Source: Microbacterium oryzae
GTDB lineage: Bacteria; Actinomycetota; Actinomycetes; Actinomycetales; Microbacteriaceae
NCBI RefSeq assembly: GCF_030406385.1
Contig: NZ_JAUEPM010000001.1
Location: 682,001-746,000 of the forward strand
Direction: 5' to 3'
DNA length: 64,000 bases
A program made the position numbers and the translations under genes. How positions within the stretch are numbered: position 1 is the first letter of the stretch; every line of letters starts with the position of its first letter. Shown here piece after piece: positions 1 through 8,199 of this stretch. Below the pieces are notes generated by a model. The model saw only the letters and a list, made by a program, of their open reading frames with translations, ran no database searches and was not told where the DNA came from.

Positions 1-550
1 GGCGGGCGAGAAGGCCTCCCGCTTCGTGCGGTTCTGCGACGCGTTCTCCATCCCGATCGTCACCCTCGTCGACGTGCCCGGCTACCTGCCCGGCACCGAC
101 CAGGAGTGGACGGGCGTCATCCGCCGCGGTGCGAAGCTCCTCTACGCGTATGCGGAGGCGACGGTTCCGCTCGTCACCGTCATCCTGCGGAAGGCCTACG
201 GCGGCGCGTACATCGTCATGGGCTCGAAGCAGCTCGGCGCCGACATCAACCTCGCGTGGCCGACGGCCGAGATCGCGGTGATGGGCGGCCAGGGCGCGGT
301 GAACATCCTCTACCGCGGCGAGCTGCGGAAGGCGGAGGAGGCCGGTGAGGACGTCGCAGCAGTGCGCACGCGCCTCGCGAACGAGTACACGTACAACGTG
401 GCGAGCCCGTTCCTCGCCGCCGAGCGCGGCGAGCTCGACGGCATCATCGAGCCGGCCGCCACGCGCGTGTCGATCGCGAAGGCGCTGCGGTCGCTTCGCG
501 GCAAGCGCGCCGAGCTGCCGCCGAAGAAGCACGGGAACATCCCGCTCTAG
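1..550 (+). CDS. accD: Acyl-CoA carboxylase beta subunit (carboxyltransferase), C-terminal part
   Basis: The gene enters from the left edge, with codons in frame from base 2, and ends at TAG 548-550, so only the last roughly 180 residues are visible. It matches the C-terminal half of biotin-dependent carboxyltransferase beta subunits (AccD5/PccB type). Visible motifs are [10 protein letters not shown], the glycine-rich [13 protein letters not shown] stretch that forms the acyl-CoA oxyanion pocket, [12 protein letters not shown], and the terminal [15 protein letters not shown] typical of the family. The enzyme moves the carboxyl group from carboxybiotin to acetyl- or propionyl-CoA in the cytoplasm. 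The next gene is the epsilon subunit, and the biotin-bearing alpha subunit lies at 6342-8111, so all three subunit types are present within 8 kb. The start is outside the window. Confidence 0.95.
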   Translation, partial: AGEKASRFVRFCDAFSIPIVTLVDVPGYLPGTDQEWTGVIRRGAKLLYAYAEATVPLVTVILRKAYGGAYIVMGSKQLGADINLAWPTAEIAVMGGQGAVNILYRGELRKAEEAGEDVAAVRTRLANEYTYNVASPFLAAERGELDGIIEPAATRVSIAKALRSLRGKRAELPPKKHGNIPL

Positions 551-563
551 CGGGAGCCGATCC

Positions 564-779
564 ATGTCGCAGCAGAACGACATCCCCCGCATCGACGTCG
601 TGCGCGGCACCCCCACCGACGAGGAGCTCGCGGCGCTCATCGCCGTCGTCTCGGAGGCGTACGCCACGGAGGCCGCCACCGCGGTCGTCGAGGACGCGCC
701 AGCCGCCGACGCGTGGACGCACGCCCGACGCCTGCGCCGCCCCCTCGCCCGGGGCGCGTGGGGCCGCTTCCGGGGCTGA
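564..779 (+). CDS. accE: Acyl-CoA carboxylase epsilon subunit
   Basis: This 71-residue protein starts at ATG 564, 13 bases after the accD stop and behind a weak CGGGAG ribosome site, so it is probably cotranscribed with accD. The N-terminal half contains VVRGTPTDEELAALIAVV, the conserved core of the small AccE/PccE subunits that stabilise actinobacterial acyl-CoA carboxylases. The C-terminus carries the basic W-x-x-x-x-R-x-R-R-P-L segment also usual for the family. The length is normal. The stop codon overlaps the first base of the 73-bp tandem repeat array that follows, so the array lies exactly against the gene's 3' end without disrupting it. Confidence 0.88.
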   Translation: MSQQNDIPRIDVVRGTPTDEELAALIAVVSEAYATEAATAVVEDAPAADAWTHARRLRRPLARGAWGRFRG

Positions 780-1125
780 GCCCCCATTCCGCGAGTTCCG
801 CACCACCGGCACGCCAGGCCATCCACTCGATGGTGCCGAACTCGCCTTCCCAGCCCCCATTCCGCGAGTTCCGCACCACCGGCACGCCAGGCCATCCACT
901 CGATGGTGCCGAACTCGCCTTCCCAGCCCCCATTCCGTGAGTTCCGCACCACCGGCACGCGAGGCCATCCACTCGATGGTGCCGAACTCGCCTTCCCAGC
1001 CCCCATTCCGTGAGTTCCGCACCACCGGCACGCGAGGCCATCCACTCGATGGTGCCGAACTCGCCTTCCCAGCCCCCATTCCGCGAGTTCCGCACCACCG
1101 GCACGCCAGGCCATCCACTCGGTGG
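779..1125. repeat. 73-bp tandem repeat array, about 4.7 copies
   Basis: Copies begin at 779, 852, 925, 998 and 1071, exactly 73 bases apart, and the last is cut off near 1125. Copies 1, 2 and 5 share CCGCGAG and CACGCCAG, while copies 3 and 4 share CCGTGAG and CACGCGAG, so the array has subtypes. Each full unit contains an imperfect inverted repeat, GAGTTCCGCACCA and TGGTGCCGAACTC (13 bp, one mismatch), around a 25-base loop, then a 22-base spacer. Several frames stay open across it, but 73 is not a multiple of three, so no protein repeat can be encoded. It resembles a tandem block of REP-like palindromes. Confidence 0.95.
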
Positions 1126-1128
1126 CGG

Positions 1129-1277
1129 GCGGATGTCCCCCGAAATACCTACAGACATCCGCTTGCGGGTTTTCCATACTGAATACGGAAACGCTTTGCG
1201 TTGGCCGCCCCATCTGCTCCAGGGTAGGCGGATGGGCTGTCGGCCCTCCCGCGGACGGTTTTCGGGTAACCGTCCGC
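1129..1277. other. Cluster of intergenic hairpins, no gene
   Basis: Together with the array and the next terminator, this completes the 582-base gap between accE and the reverse-strand signalling genes. I see no credible gene here. Inverted repeats follow one another: GCGGATGTC (1129-1137) with GACATCCGC (1154-1162); TTTCC with GGAAA around 1171-1191; GGCCG (1203-1207) with CGGCC (1241-1245), enclosing CCCATC and GATGGG; and GCGGACGGTT (1251-1260) with AACCGTCCGC (1268-1277). Whether this is a structured RNA or accumulated palindromes cannot be decided by eye. Confidence 0.5.
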
Positions 1278-1280
1278 ACC

Positions 1281-1308
1281 GGCCGGGGGTGAATGATCAC
1301 CCCCGGCC
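1281..1308. terminator. Perfect 12-bp hairpin, probable bidirectional terminator
   Basis: GGCCGGGGGTGA (1281-1292) pairs perfectly with TCACCCCCGGCC (1297-1308) over a 4-base loop and is followed by CTTTCCG. It lies between convergent transcription units (accD-accE on plus, the signalling operon on minus), where a two-way terminator is expected. The T-tract is weak, as is usual in high-GC actinobacteria. Confidence 0.6.
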
Positions 1309-1361
1309 CTTTCCGTTCCCCCGCAGCGCTCGGACGCCCCGCCGGGTGGAGCGCTGACGGC

Positions 1362-2366
1362 TCAGCTCGGGCGAGGGATCTCGTGCCAGAGCGCGACGGC
1401 GTCCTCGTCGGAGAGCTCGACTCCCGCGCGCCCCACGACCGTCACCGCGATCTCCGGATGGGGCGCCGCCCGGATGATGAGGCGCGGCGCGTCGGTCGCG
1501 GCGAGGGTCGCCGCGAGCTCGGCCCGGACGGTGGCGAGTTGCGCCTCGTCGAGGTCGTCCACGCCGCCCTCGTCGAGCACGGTGACGGTGGCGCCACGCC
1601 GCCGGAGGCCCGCGATCGCCGCGCGCACCTCGTCGTCCATGAGCTTCGGCGCCCGCAGCTCGTCGCGCAGCGTTCCCTCGGCGATCCACGCCTCGTTCCG
1701 CTCCTCGTCGGCGAGCGCGCCGCCCGAGGCGATGACCTGCGTGAGGACGGGGCCCGCCACCTCGAGCGCGTACTGCACGCGCTCGCGGCGCTCCCGCCGG
1801 CGCATCATCTGCGCGGACTGCCACGCCGCTGACGCCTGCTGCAGGCTCGCGAGCTTGACCGTGTCGGCGTACGCGCGGTCCGTCGAGAGCTGCATGAGCT
1901 GCGCGACGGCGACCCAGAGCACGGAGCCGACCAGGCCGAAGGACAGCGCGGAGCCCAGGCCGATGAGCGCCGAGCTCGCCGCGCTCATCGCCACGATGCC
2001 GCCCCATGCCCAGACCGGGCGGCGTCTGACCATGACGATCGTCATGAGCGCTCCGACCGCGCCGATGTACCACGTCACGTGCGGAGCGGTCCAGTCGTCC
2101 CGCTCGGAGCTCGCGCTGACGATGCAGGGCAGCGCGGCCGAGACGAGCACGGCCCAGGCCGAGGTCCATCTCGGCAGCCGAGCGGGGGCGCCGTCGCGGC
2201 GCCCCGACGGCACGGCGAGAACGAGCAGGGTCGACAGCAGGTAGACCGCGACGCCGGCGACCAGGAAGCCGGGGCGATCGACCATCTGCGTGGGGAAGAT
2301 GCCGCGCGCGGCGAGGTAGCCCGACAGCGCGGCCGCGAGACTCGTCAGGACCTGACGGACCTTCAC
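1362..2366 (-). CDS. Multi-pass membrane protein, third component of the signalling operon
   Basis: The protein has 334 residues. GTG at 2366 overlaps the upstream kinase stop by four bases (GTGA), which fixes the start and indicates translational coupling. The first roughly 170 residues hold about five hydrophobic segments. The rest is soluble and charged, with a basic MMRRRERRERVQ patch followed by a predicted cytoplasmic region. The first half resembles a histidine kinase sensor domain, but I see no phosphoacceptor histidine motif and no N, G1 or G2 ATP-binding boxes. It may be a degenerate kinase homologue or an accessory subunit. Three genes in the order regulator, kinase, this protein suggest one signalling unit. 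The signal is unknown. Confidence 0.7.
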   Translation of the reverse strand: MKVRQVLTSLAAALSGYLAARGIFPTQMVDRPGFLVAGVAVYLLSTLLVLAVPSGRRDGAPARLPRWTSAWAVLVSAALPCIVSASSERDDWTAPHVTWYIGAVGALMTIVMVRRRPVWAWGGIVAMSAASSALIGLGSALSFGLVGSVLWVAVAQLMQLSTDRAYADTVKLASLQQASAAWQSAQMMRRRERRERVQYALEVAGPVLTQVIASGGALADEERNEAWIAEGTLRDELRAPKLMDDEVRAAIAGLRRRGATVTVLDEGGVDDLDEAQLATVRAELAATLAATDAPRLIIRAAPHPEIAVTVVGRAGVELSDEDAVALWHEIPRPS

Positions 2367-3640
2367 CGCGTCACCCCCTGCATGCTCTGGCGTGCGTCCT
2401 CGGATGGCCACGCGATCGTCACGACGGTGCCGCCGCCATCCGAGTCGATCTCCGCTCGCCCGCCGACGGCCGTCACGCGCGCGAAGATCGACGCGCGGAT
2501 GCCGAGCCGGTCGGCGGGAATCGCCGCGAGATCGAGACCGGCGCCCGCGTCGACGACGACGATCTGCACCCGGCCGCCGCGGGCGGAGAGCCGCACCGCG
2601 AGCCCGCGCCCGTCGGCGTGCTGGATCGCGTTCGCAACGGCCTGGGTCGCGGCGAGCACGAGGGCGCGCGCGACGCGGCCCGGGATGCCCGACATCGGCG
2701 GCGCGGTCTCCTCCACGACCAGATCGAGCCCGAGCGCGCGCGCCTGCGCCTGCAGCTCCGAGCGGATCCACGAGGACGTGACGGGAGCGTCGCTGCCCTC
2801 CGGCTCGTCGGACTCGGCGTTCGCCAGGCGCGTGAGCGCCTCGCGCGCCATCGACACGGCCAGCTGGTGCTCGCGCTCGGAACGCGCGCGCCCCGCCGCG
2901 ATGAGGGCCGCCAGAACGCTGTCGTGCATGAGCGCGGCGACCTCGACCCGCTCCTGCTCCGCGGCGTCGGCCGATGCCGCGCGCGAGTACTCCGCGATCG
3001 CGGCGGACCGCGCCGCGTCGACCCCCGACGCGAGGCTGCGGAACATCCACACGAGCGCCACGATCGTGGCGCCGATGATGAGAGCCAGCGACAGGTCGTA
3101 GACCGCGGCGATCCAGTACTCCGGCGCGAACGCGCCCCGGGAGAGCCGGATGTAGGCGTACAGCACGGGAACGACGACGACCCACAGGATCTGCCAGACC
3201 GTGGGGAAGGTGATCGCCGCGGCGGCCGGCGCGACGCTGAGGAGGAAGAAGATCCACGGCCCGCCGTCGGGTTCGTAGCCGGGTGCCGGGAGCGCGCCGA
3301 GCACCGCCAGCGCGAGCGGCAGCAGGAAGGCGAACACCGCCGACGTGCTGCGCGCCCAGCGGCCGACGAGGCACGCCACGATCATCGCGGCGAGCGAGGC
3401 GAAGACCATCACCACGAGCACCGTGCGCAGGGGCGGACCGAGATCGGAGGCGAGCGCGGCGCCCACCGCCTGCGCGCCGAGGAGCGTGGAGGCGAGCGCG
3501 AGCGCGACCTGCAGCACCCGCTCGATGCGCGCGGTCGTGAACCCTCGCTCGAGCGCGACGGCCGCCGCGCGGCGCGGCAGGACCTGGTTCCACGCCTGGG
3601 CGATCGCCTCCTCGCCGGTGGGAACGTGCGGGGCGGCCAT
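2363..3640 (-). CDS. Membrane sensor histidine kinase, NarL-partner type
   Basis: The 425-residue protein begins with a soluble N-terminus and about six hydrophobic segments between residues 43 and 200. A dimerisation helix follows with AALMHDSVLAAL, where His239 is the likely phosphoacceptor in the HisKA_3-like His-Asp context. The HATPase region has an N box at QAVANAIQHADG (about 333-343), a G1 box at VDAGAGLD (363-370) and a G2 box at GGGTVVTI (402-409). It should autophosphorylate and pass phosphate to the regulator encoded just upstream. The start overlaps the regulator's stop by one base (TGATG). The sensor part has no extracytoplasmic domain of useful size, so the signal is probably felt in or at the membrane. 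Confidence 0.85.
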   Translation of the reverse strand: MAAPHVPTGEEAIAQAWNQVLPRRAAAVALERGFTTARIERVLQVALALASTLLGAQAVGAALASDLGPPLRTVLVVMVFASLAAMIVACLVGRWARSTSAVFAFLLPLALAVLGALPAPGYEPDGGPWIFFLLSVAPAAAAITFPTVWQILWVVVVPVLYAYIRLSRGAFAPEYWIAAVYDLSLALIIGATIVALVWMFRSLASGVDAARSAAIAEYSRAASADAAEQERVEVAALMHDSVLAALIAAGRARSEREHQLAVSMAREALTRLANAESDEPEGSDAPVTSSWIRSELQAQARALGLDLVVEETAPPMSGIPGRVARALVLAATQAVANAIQHADGRGLAVRLSARGGRVQIVVVDAGAGLDLAAIPADRLGIRASIFARVTAVGGRAEIDSDGGGTVVTIAWPSEDARQSMQGVTR

Positions 3641-4287
3641 CAGCTCTCCGCCGGGGCGTCGACGATGCCGTCTTCGATGGCGCGGCGGAGGAGGTCCACC
3701 TTCGTCGGCGCAGGGCGCCCGACATCCGTGTACTTCACGCGGATGCGCGTGATGTTCTCCTTCGCCGTGGAGTACGCGATGCCGAGCCGATCGGCGACCG
3801 CCTTGAGCGGGAGACCGGCGGCATACAGGCGCAGCACCTCACGCTCGCGCGCCGCCAGCTGCGCATCGGCGAACTCGCGATCGCTCGCCACGGCGCTCGC
3901 CCACTCCACGTTGTTCAACGGCTCGCCGCCCGCGGTGGTGCGCACCGCTGCGAGCACGTCCTCGAGCGGCGAGGACTTGCTCACCACGCCCGCGGCTCCC
4001 GCGGCGAGCGCCTCGCGCACAGAGGCCGGGCGGTCGGCGACGGAGTGGATGATCACCGCGGACTCCCCCGCCAGCCGCACGACGTTCTCGGTGATGGTGG
4101 CGCCGTCGCCGAGGGTGAGGTCGAGCAGCACGACGTCGGCGGGAGCCGCGCCCGTCTCCTGACGCCAGGCGAGGTGGGCGGACACGGACACGCCGCTGTA
4201 GACGACGTCATGTCCGTCGCGCCGCAGCGCCGCCTCGAGGCCGAGCCGAACCGACTCGTGATCGTCGATGAGGGCCACGCGTGTCAT
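3640..4287 (-). CDS. Response regulator, NarL/LuxR family
   Basis: This 215-residue DNA-binding regulator has a receiver domain with Asp8-Asp9, phosphoacceptor Asp56 in VVLLDLTLGDG and Lys104 in VVSKSS. The C-terminal LuxR-type helix-turn-helix starts near residue 145 (LAAREREVLRLYAAGLPLK, then a recognition-helix region with STAKENITRIRVKY). It is the first gene of the three-gene signalling operon. A TAGGCT -10 element (4294-4299 on minus) ends six bases before ATG 4287, so the operon mRNA is probably leaderless. Target genes are not evident in this window. Confidence 0.9.
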   Translation of the reverse strand: MTRVALIDDHESVRLGLEAALRRDGHDVVYSGVSVSAHLAWRQETGAAPADVVLLDLTLGDGATITENVVRLAGESAVIIHSVADRPASVREALAAGAAGVVSKSSPLEDVLAAVRTTAGGEPLNNVEWASAVASDREFADAQLAAREREVLRLYAAGLPLKAVADRLGIAYSTAKENITRIRVKYTDVGRPAPTKVDLLRRAIEDGIVDAPAES

Positions 4288-4317
4288 GCCTGAAGCCTAG
4301 CCGCCGGGCGCGTCGTC

Positions 4318-5568
4318 TCACGCCCGACGCAGCACCGCCAGCGCCTCCACATGATGCGAGTTGGGGAAGAGGTCGAATCCCGTCACGCTCTCGGCCGTGT
4401 AGCCGTGCGCGCGGAAGAGCCCGACGTCGCGTGCGAGCGCGACCGGATCGCAGGCCACGTACACGACCGCCGACGGCGCGATCTCCGCGATCGCGTCGAC
4501 GACCTGTGCGCCCGCTCCCGCGCGCGGCGGGTCGAGCAGGGTGACGCCGCGCCGCAGGGCGTCGCGGTCCGCGGCGTCCGCGTCGGCGGCGAGCGCGCTG
4601 AGCCACCGCTCGACGCGGCCGGTGACCGCCTCCGCGCGCGGGTAGCGCTCGAGGTTCGCGCGGGCATGCGCGGTCGCGCGCGGTGCCGACTCGACCGACG
4701 TGAGCCGCACGTCCTCCCCCGCGACCTGGCCGATCGCGTCGGCGAGGAGTCCCACGCCGCCGTACAGGTCCAGGTGCCGGGCGTCGGCGTCGAGCTTCGC
4801 CCCGAGCGCGCGCATCACCGCGCCGTGCAGCACGCCGGCCGCGCTCCGGTGCACCTGCCAGAAACCGCCGGCATCCACCTGGAACGCGCGCTCACCCACG
4901 CGCTCGGTGACGACCTGCGGCGTCACCGCCAGCGTCTTCGCTCCACGCCGGCGGTCCGGTCGGCGCACGACGTGCACCGCGCCATCCGCCGACTGCGCGA
5001 GATCCACGCCGCCCGGCTTCTCGCGGTGCAGCGCGAGCGCGGCGCTCTCGATCGCCGCGGTCGCCAGCGGATGGCCGGCCACCGCGATGACACGATGGCT
5101 GCGGGAGGCGTAGGGCCCGATCCGCCCTTCCCCGTCGACATGGAGGCCGATGCGCGTGCGCCAGCGCGTGCCATCCGCCGTCTCGTCGTCGGCCGCCGCG
5201 ACGGGCACCTCGACCTCGCCGCCCGCGAACCGCGCGAACGCGTCGCGCAGCACCTTCTCCTTGAGAGCGCGCTGGTGCGCCAGCTCGATGTGGCCGAGGT
5301 CCGCCCCGCCGACGCGCTGGGCGGGGTCGCGGGCGATGTCGGCTTCGGCCCAGATGTGCGGGCGCCGATGGGAAGAGACGTCCAGCACCTCGAGCGCCTC
5401 CGCGCGCGCGAAGCTCTTCTTCACCTCGGTCACCCGGGCGCGCACCCGCTCGCCGGGGATCGCATCCGGCACGAACACCACGCGCCCCTCGTGCCGGGCG
5501 ACGAAGACGCCCCCGTGCGCGATGTCCGTGACCTCGAGATCGACGACGTCTCCGCTCTGCATCCCCAC
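4318..5568 (-). CDS. TRAM-domain SAM-dependent RNA uracil-C5 methyltransferase (TrmA/RlmD-like)
   Basis: The protein has 416 residues from GTG 5568 (ATG 5562 is an alternative two codons later). Residues 3-60 form a TRAM RNA-binding domain. The Rossmann methyltransferase fold carries HLDLYGGVGLLADAIG for SAM binding, and VYVACDPVALARD holds the catalytic cysteine that attacks uracil C6. The family makes 5-methyluridine in 23S rRNA or tRNA. Which nucleotide is modified cannot be told from sequence alone. The four-cysteine iron-sulfur motif of RlmD is not obvious, which is common in Gram-positive RlmCD-like members. It lies between the signalling operon and maf, and its start is only about 40 bases from the divergent maf start. 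Confidence 0.88.
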   Translation of the reverse strand: MGMQSGDVVDLEVTDIAHGGVFVARHEGRVVFVPDAIPGERVRARVTEVKKSFARAEALEVLDVSSHRRPHIWAEADIARDPAQRVGGADLGHIELAHQRALKEKVLRDAFARFAGGEVEVPVAAADDETADGTRWRTRIGLHVDGEGRIGPYASRSHRVIAVAGHPLATAAIESAALALHREKPGGVDLAQSADGAVHVVRRPDRRRGAKTLAVTPQVVTERVGERAFQVDAGGFWQVHRSAAGVLHGAVMRALGAKLDADARHLDLYGGVGLLADAIGQVAGEDVRLTSVESAPRATAHARANLERYPRAEAVTGRVERWLSALAADADAADRDALRRGVTLLDPPRAGAGAQVVDAIAEIAPSAVVYVACDPVALARDVGLFRAHGYTAESVTGFDLFPNSHHVEALAVLRRA

Positions 5569-5609
5569 ATCGTCGCATCGCCGGCTGGCCGATCGCCTAC
5601 CGTGGGGGC

Positions 5610-6263
5610 ATGCAGGTCTGTCTCGCCTCCACGTCGCCCGCGCGCTTGGCGCTCCTGAACCAGGCCGGCATCGAGCCGCTCCCTCTCGCCCCCGAGGTGG
5701 ACGAGGAGGCCGTGATCGCCGACATCGAGCGGGGCGAGGGGCGCACCCTCCCCGCCGACGAGCACGTCCTCGTCCTGGCTCGGCGCAAGGCGGCGGATGT
5801 CGCCGGCCGCGTCCTCGAGGTCCTCCCCGACTTCGACGGGATCGTCATCGGCGGCGACTCGATGTTCGAGCTGGACGGCGAGATCCTCGGCAAGCCGTAC
5901 ACGCCGGAGGCCGCGACCGCCCGCTGGCAGGCGATGCGCGGACGCACCGGCGTGCTGCATTCCGGGCACGCGGTGATCCGGGTGCGCGCGGGGGCGAGCG
6001 AACATCCCGAGGCGCATGCGGTCGCGCGGGCATCGGTGTCGTTCGCCGCCGATGTGACCGACGCCGAGGTCGCGGCCTACGTCGCCACCGGCGAGCCGCT
6101 CCTCGTCGCGGGCGCCTTCACCGTCGACAGCCTCGGCGCGCCGTTCATCGAGCGCGTGGACGGCGACCCCTCCACGGTCGTCGGGATGTCGCTGTCGGCC
6201 ATCCGCCGCCTCGCGCGCGAGCTGGGTGTCGAGTGGACCGACCTGTGGAACCGCATCCCGTAG
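5610..6263 (+). CDS. maf: Maf-family nucleoside triphosphate pyrophosphatase
   Basis: The 217-residue protein opens with the Maf signature: LASTSPARLALLNQAGI, the following acidic EVDEEAV, and LARRKAADVA. It continues with VIGGDSMFELDGEILGKP and GAFTVDSLGAPFIERVDGDPSTVVGMS. Maf proteins hydrolyse non-canonical or modified nucleoside triphosphates to monophosphates. A TACCGT -10 element (5598-5603) ends six bases before ATG 5610, so the transcript is probably leaderless. In many actinobacteria maf lies between accE and accA3. Here that order is kept, but four reverse-strand genes are inserted between accE and maf. Confidence 0.92.
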   Translation: MQVCLASTSPARLALLNQAGIEPLPLAPEVDEEAVIADIERGEGRTLPADEHVLVLARRKAADVAGRVLEVLPDFDGIVIGGDSMFELDGEILGKPYTPEAATARWQAMRGRTGVLHSGHAVIRVRAGASEHPEAHAVARASVSFAADVTDAEVAAYVATGEPLLVAGAFTVDSLGAPFIERVDGDPSTVVGMSLSAIRRLARELGVEWTDLWNRIP

Positions 6264-6341
6264 GAATTCGCCCAGCAATCCGCGCGCACTTTGTGAGGGT
6301 CACGCAAAAGGGAGCACTCCCGCGTGACTACGCTGGGACGC

Positions 6342-8111
6342 ATGTCTGAAATCGCCAAGGTGCTCATCGCGAACCGCGGCGAGATCGCCGTCCGCATCGT
6401 CCGCGCGGCGCGCGACTCGGGGATCTCCTCCGTCGCCGTCTATGCCGACCAGGATCGCGACGCCCTGCACGCGCGCCTCGCCGATGAGGCGTATGCGCTC
6501 GAGGGCTCCACGAGCGCCGAGACCTACCTGCAGATCGACAAGATCCTCTCCGTCGCCCGTCGCTCCGGCGCCGACGCCGTGCACCCGGGCTACGGCTTCC
6601 TCGCCGAGAACGCCGAGTTCGCGCGCGCCGTGCAGGCCGCCGGGCTCATCTGGATCGGCCCCTCGCCCGAGGCCATCGAGGCGCTGGGCGACAAGGTCAC
6701 CGCGCGCCACGTGGCGGAGAAGGTGGGCGCGCCGCTCGCTCCCGGCACCCCGGGCCCCGTCGAGACGGCCGAGGAGGTCGTCGCGTTCGCCGAGCAGGCC
6801 GGCCTCCCCATCGCGATCAAGGCCGCGTACGGCGGCGGCGGGCGCGGGCTGAAGGTCGCGCGCACGCTCGACGAGGTCCCCGAGATGTTCGAGTCCGCGA
6901 CCCGCGAGGCGATCGCCGCCTTCGGCCGCGGCGAGTGCTTCGTGGAGAAGTACCTCGACAAGCCGCGCCACGTCGAGACCCAGTGCCTGGCCGACGCCGC
7001 CGGAAACGTCGTCGTGGTCTCCACGCGCGACTGCTCGCTGCAGCGCCGGCACCAGAAGCTCGTCGAGGAGGCCCCCGCGCCCTTCCTCACCGACGAGCAG
7101 AACGCCATCCTCTACTCCGCATCCAAGGCCATTCTGCGCGAGGTCGGCTACACGGGCGCCGGCACCTGCGAGTTCCTCGTGGGGGCGGATGGCACGATCT
7201 CGTTCCTCGAGGTGAACACGCGTCTGCAGGTGGAGCACCCGGTCTCCGAGGAGGTCACCGGCATCGACCTCGTGCGCGAGCAGTTCCGCATCGCCGCCGG
7301 CGGCACCCTCGACTACGAGGATCCTGCGCCGCAGGGCCACTCCTTCGAGTTCCGCATCAACGGCGAGGACCCGGGACGCGGCTTCCTCCCCCAGCCCGGC
7401 CCCATCCACGTCTTCAAGACGTTCGGCGGCCCGGGCATCCGCCTCGACTCCGGCGTCACCGCGGGCGACGAGGTCTCCGGCGCGTTCGACTCGCTGCTGG
7501 CGAAGATCATCGTCACCGGCCGCACCCGCGAGGAGGCGCTCGAGCGCTCCCGCCGCGCGCTCGACGAGTTCGAGGTCGCCGGCATGCCGACCGTGCTGCC
7601 CTTCCACCGCAAGGCCGTCCGCGACCCCGCATTCACGGCCGAGAGCGGCGAGTTCGGCGTCTACACGCGCTGGATCGAGACCGAGTTCATCAACGACATC
7701 CCTGCCTGGGATGGCGAGCTCGAGTCGCCGCGCGCGGCGGAGGGCCGCCACTCGGTCGTCGTCGAGGTGAACGGCAAGCGCCTCGAGGTGAGCCTGCCCG
7801 ACCGCGTCGTCACGACCGCGGCCGCCGCGGGCCGTCCGGCCGCGGCGCCGTCATCACGTCGCAGCCACTCGGGCGGCGCCGCCACCGCCGGCGCCTCGGG
7901 CGACGCGCTGACGTCGCCGATGCAGGCCACCGTCGTGAAGGTCGCCGTCGAGGAGGGCCAGCAGGTCGTCAAGGGCGACCTCGTCGTCGTCCTCGAGGCG
8001 ATGAAGATGGAGCAGCCGCTGCACGCCCACAAGGACGGCACCATCGGCTCGATCGACGCCGCCCCCGGCACCACGGTCGGCGCCGGTCACCAGCTGCTCG
8101 TCATCGCCTGA
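6342..8111 (+). CDS. accA3: Acyl-CoA carboxylase alpha subunit: biotin carboxylase plus biotin carrier
   Basis: From ATG 6342 the protein has 589 residues. An upstream in-frame GTG at 6324 is less likely, because TACGCT (6329-6334) sits seven bases before the ATG as a leaderless -10. The N-terminal biotin carboxylase begins [18 protein letters not shown] and has the ATP-grasp loop [14 protein letters not shown] and [18 protein letters not shown]. An Ala/Pro/Ser-rich linker near 505-525 leads to the biotinyl domain, with the biotinylated Lys555 in EAMKMEQP. It carboxylates biotin with ATP and bicarbonate, and the AccD partner (left edge) transfers the carboxyl group to acyl-CoA. Confidence 0.95.
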   Translation: MSEIAKVLIANRGEIAVRIVRAARDSGISSVAVYADQDRDALHARLADEAYALEGSTSAETYLQIDKILSVARRSGADAVHPGYGFLAENAEFARAVQAAGLIWIGPSPEAIEALGDKVTARHVAEKVGAPLAPGTPGPVETAEEVVAFAEQAGLPIAIKAAYGGGGRGLKVARTLDEVPEMFESATREAIAAFGRGECFVEKYLDKPRHVETQCLADAAGNVVVVSTRDCSLQRRHQKLVEEAPAPFLTDEQNAILYSASKAILREVGYTGAGTCEFLVGADGTISFLEVNTRLQVEHPVSEEVTGIDLVREQFRIAAGGTLDYEDPAPQGHSFEFRINGEDPGRGFLPQPGPIHVFKTFGGPGIRLDSGVTAGDEVSGAFDSLLAKIIVTGRTREEALERSRRALDEFEVAGMPTVLPFHRKAVRDPAFTAESGEFGVYTRWIETEFINDIPAWDGELESPRAAEGRHSVVVEVNGKRLEVSLPDRVVTTAAAAGRPAAAPSSRRSHSGGAATAGASGDALTSPMQATVVKVAVEEGQQVVKGDLVVVLEAMKMEQPLHAHKDGTIGSIDAAPGTTVGAGHQLLVIA

Positions 8112-8127
8112 CGCCAGACCTGGACGA

Positions 8128-8184
8128 GCATGTCCCACTTGTGCACGCCATCCGATGCGGATGGGGTGCACAAGTGGGACATGC
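8128..8184. repeat. 57-bp palindromic repeat, copy A1
   Basis: GCATGTCCCACTTGTGCAC (8128-8146) pairs perfectly over 19 bp with 8166-8184. The 19-base loop itself contains CCATCCG and CGGATGG as an inner hairpin, so nearly the whole element folds. It lies in the 88-base gap between the convergent accA3 and lpdA genes, where it could also act as a terminator, but there is no T-tract. Related copies are at 9677, 19914, 21051 and 34277. Confidence 0.92.
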
Positions 8185-8199
8185 CGTATCCGGCGGGGG

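Noticed and set aside
779-1125. Possible CRISPR array
   Set aside because: The whole 73-bp unit repeats with no unique spacers, and no cas genes are nearby.
444-1158. Long open reverse-strand frames over the repeat array (repeat protein)
   Set aside because: The period is not a multiple of three, so the frame shifts each unit. The frames are open only because of base composition, and they overlap accD and accE antisense.
8128-8184. 57-bp palindromes as simple terminators
   Set aside because: They also lie between divergent genes and upstream of genes, and have no T-tract, so termination alone does not explain the family.
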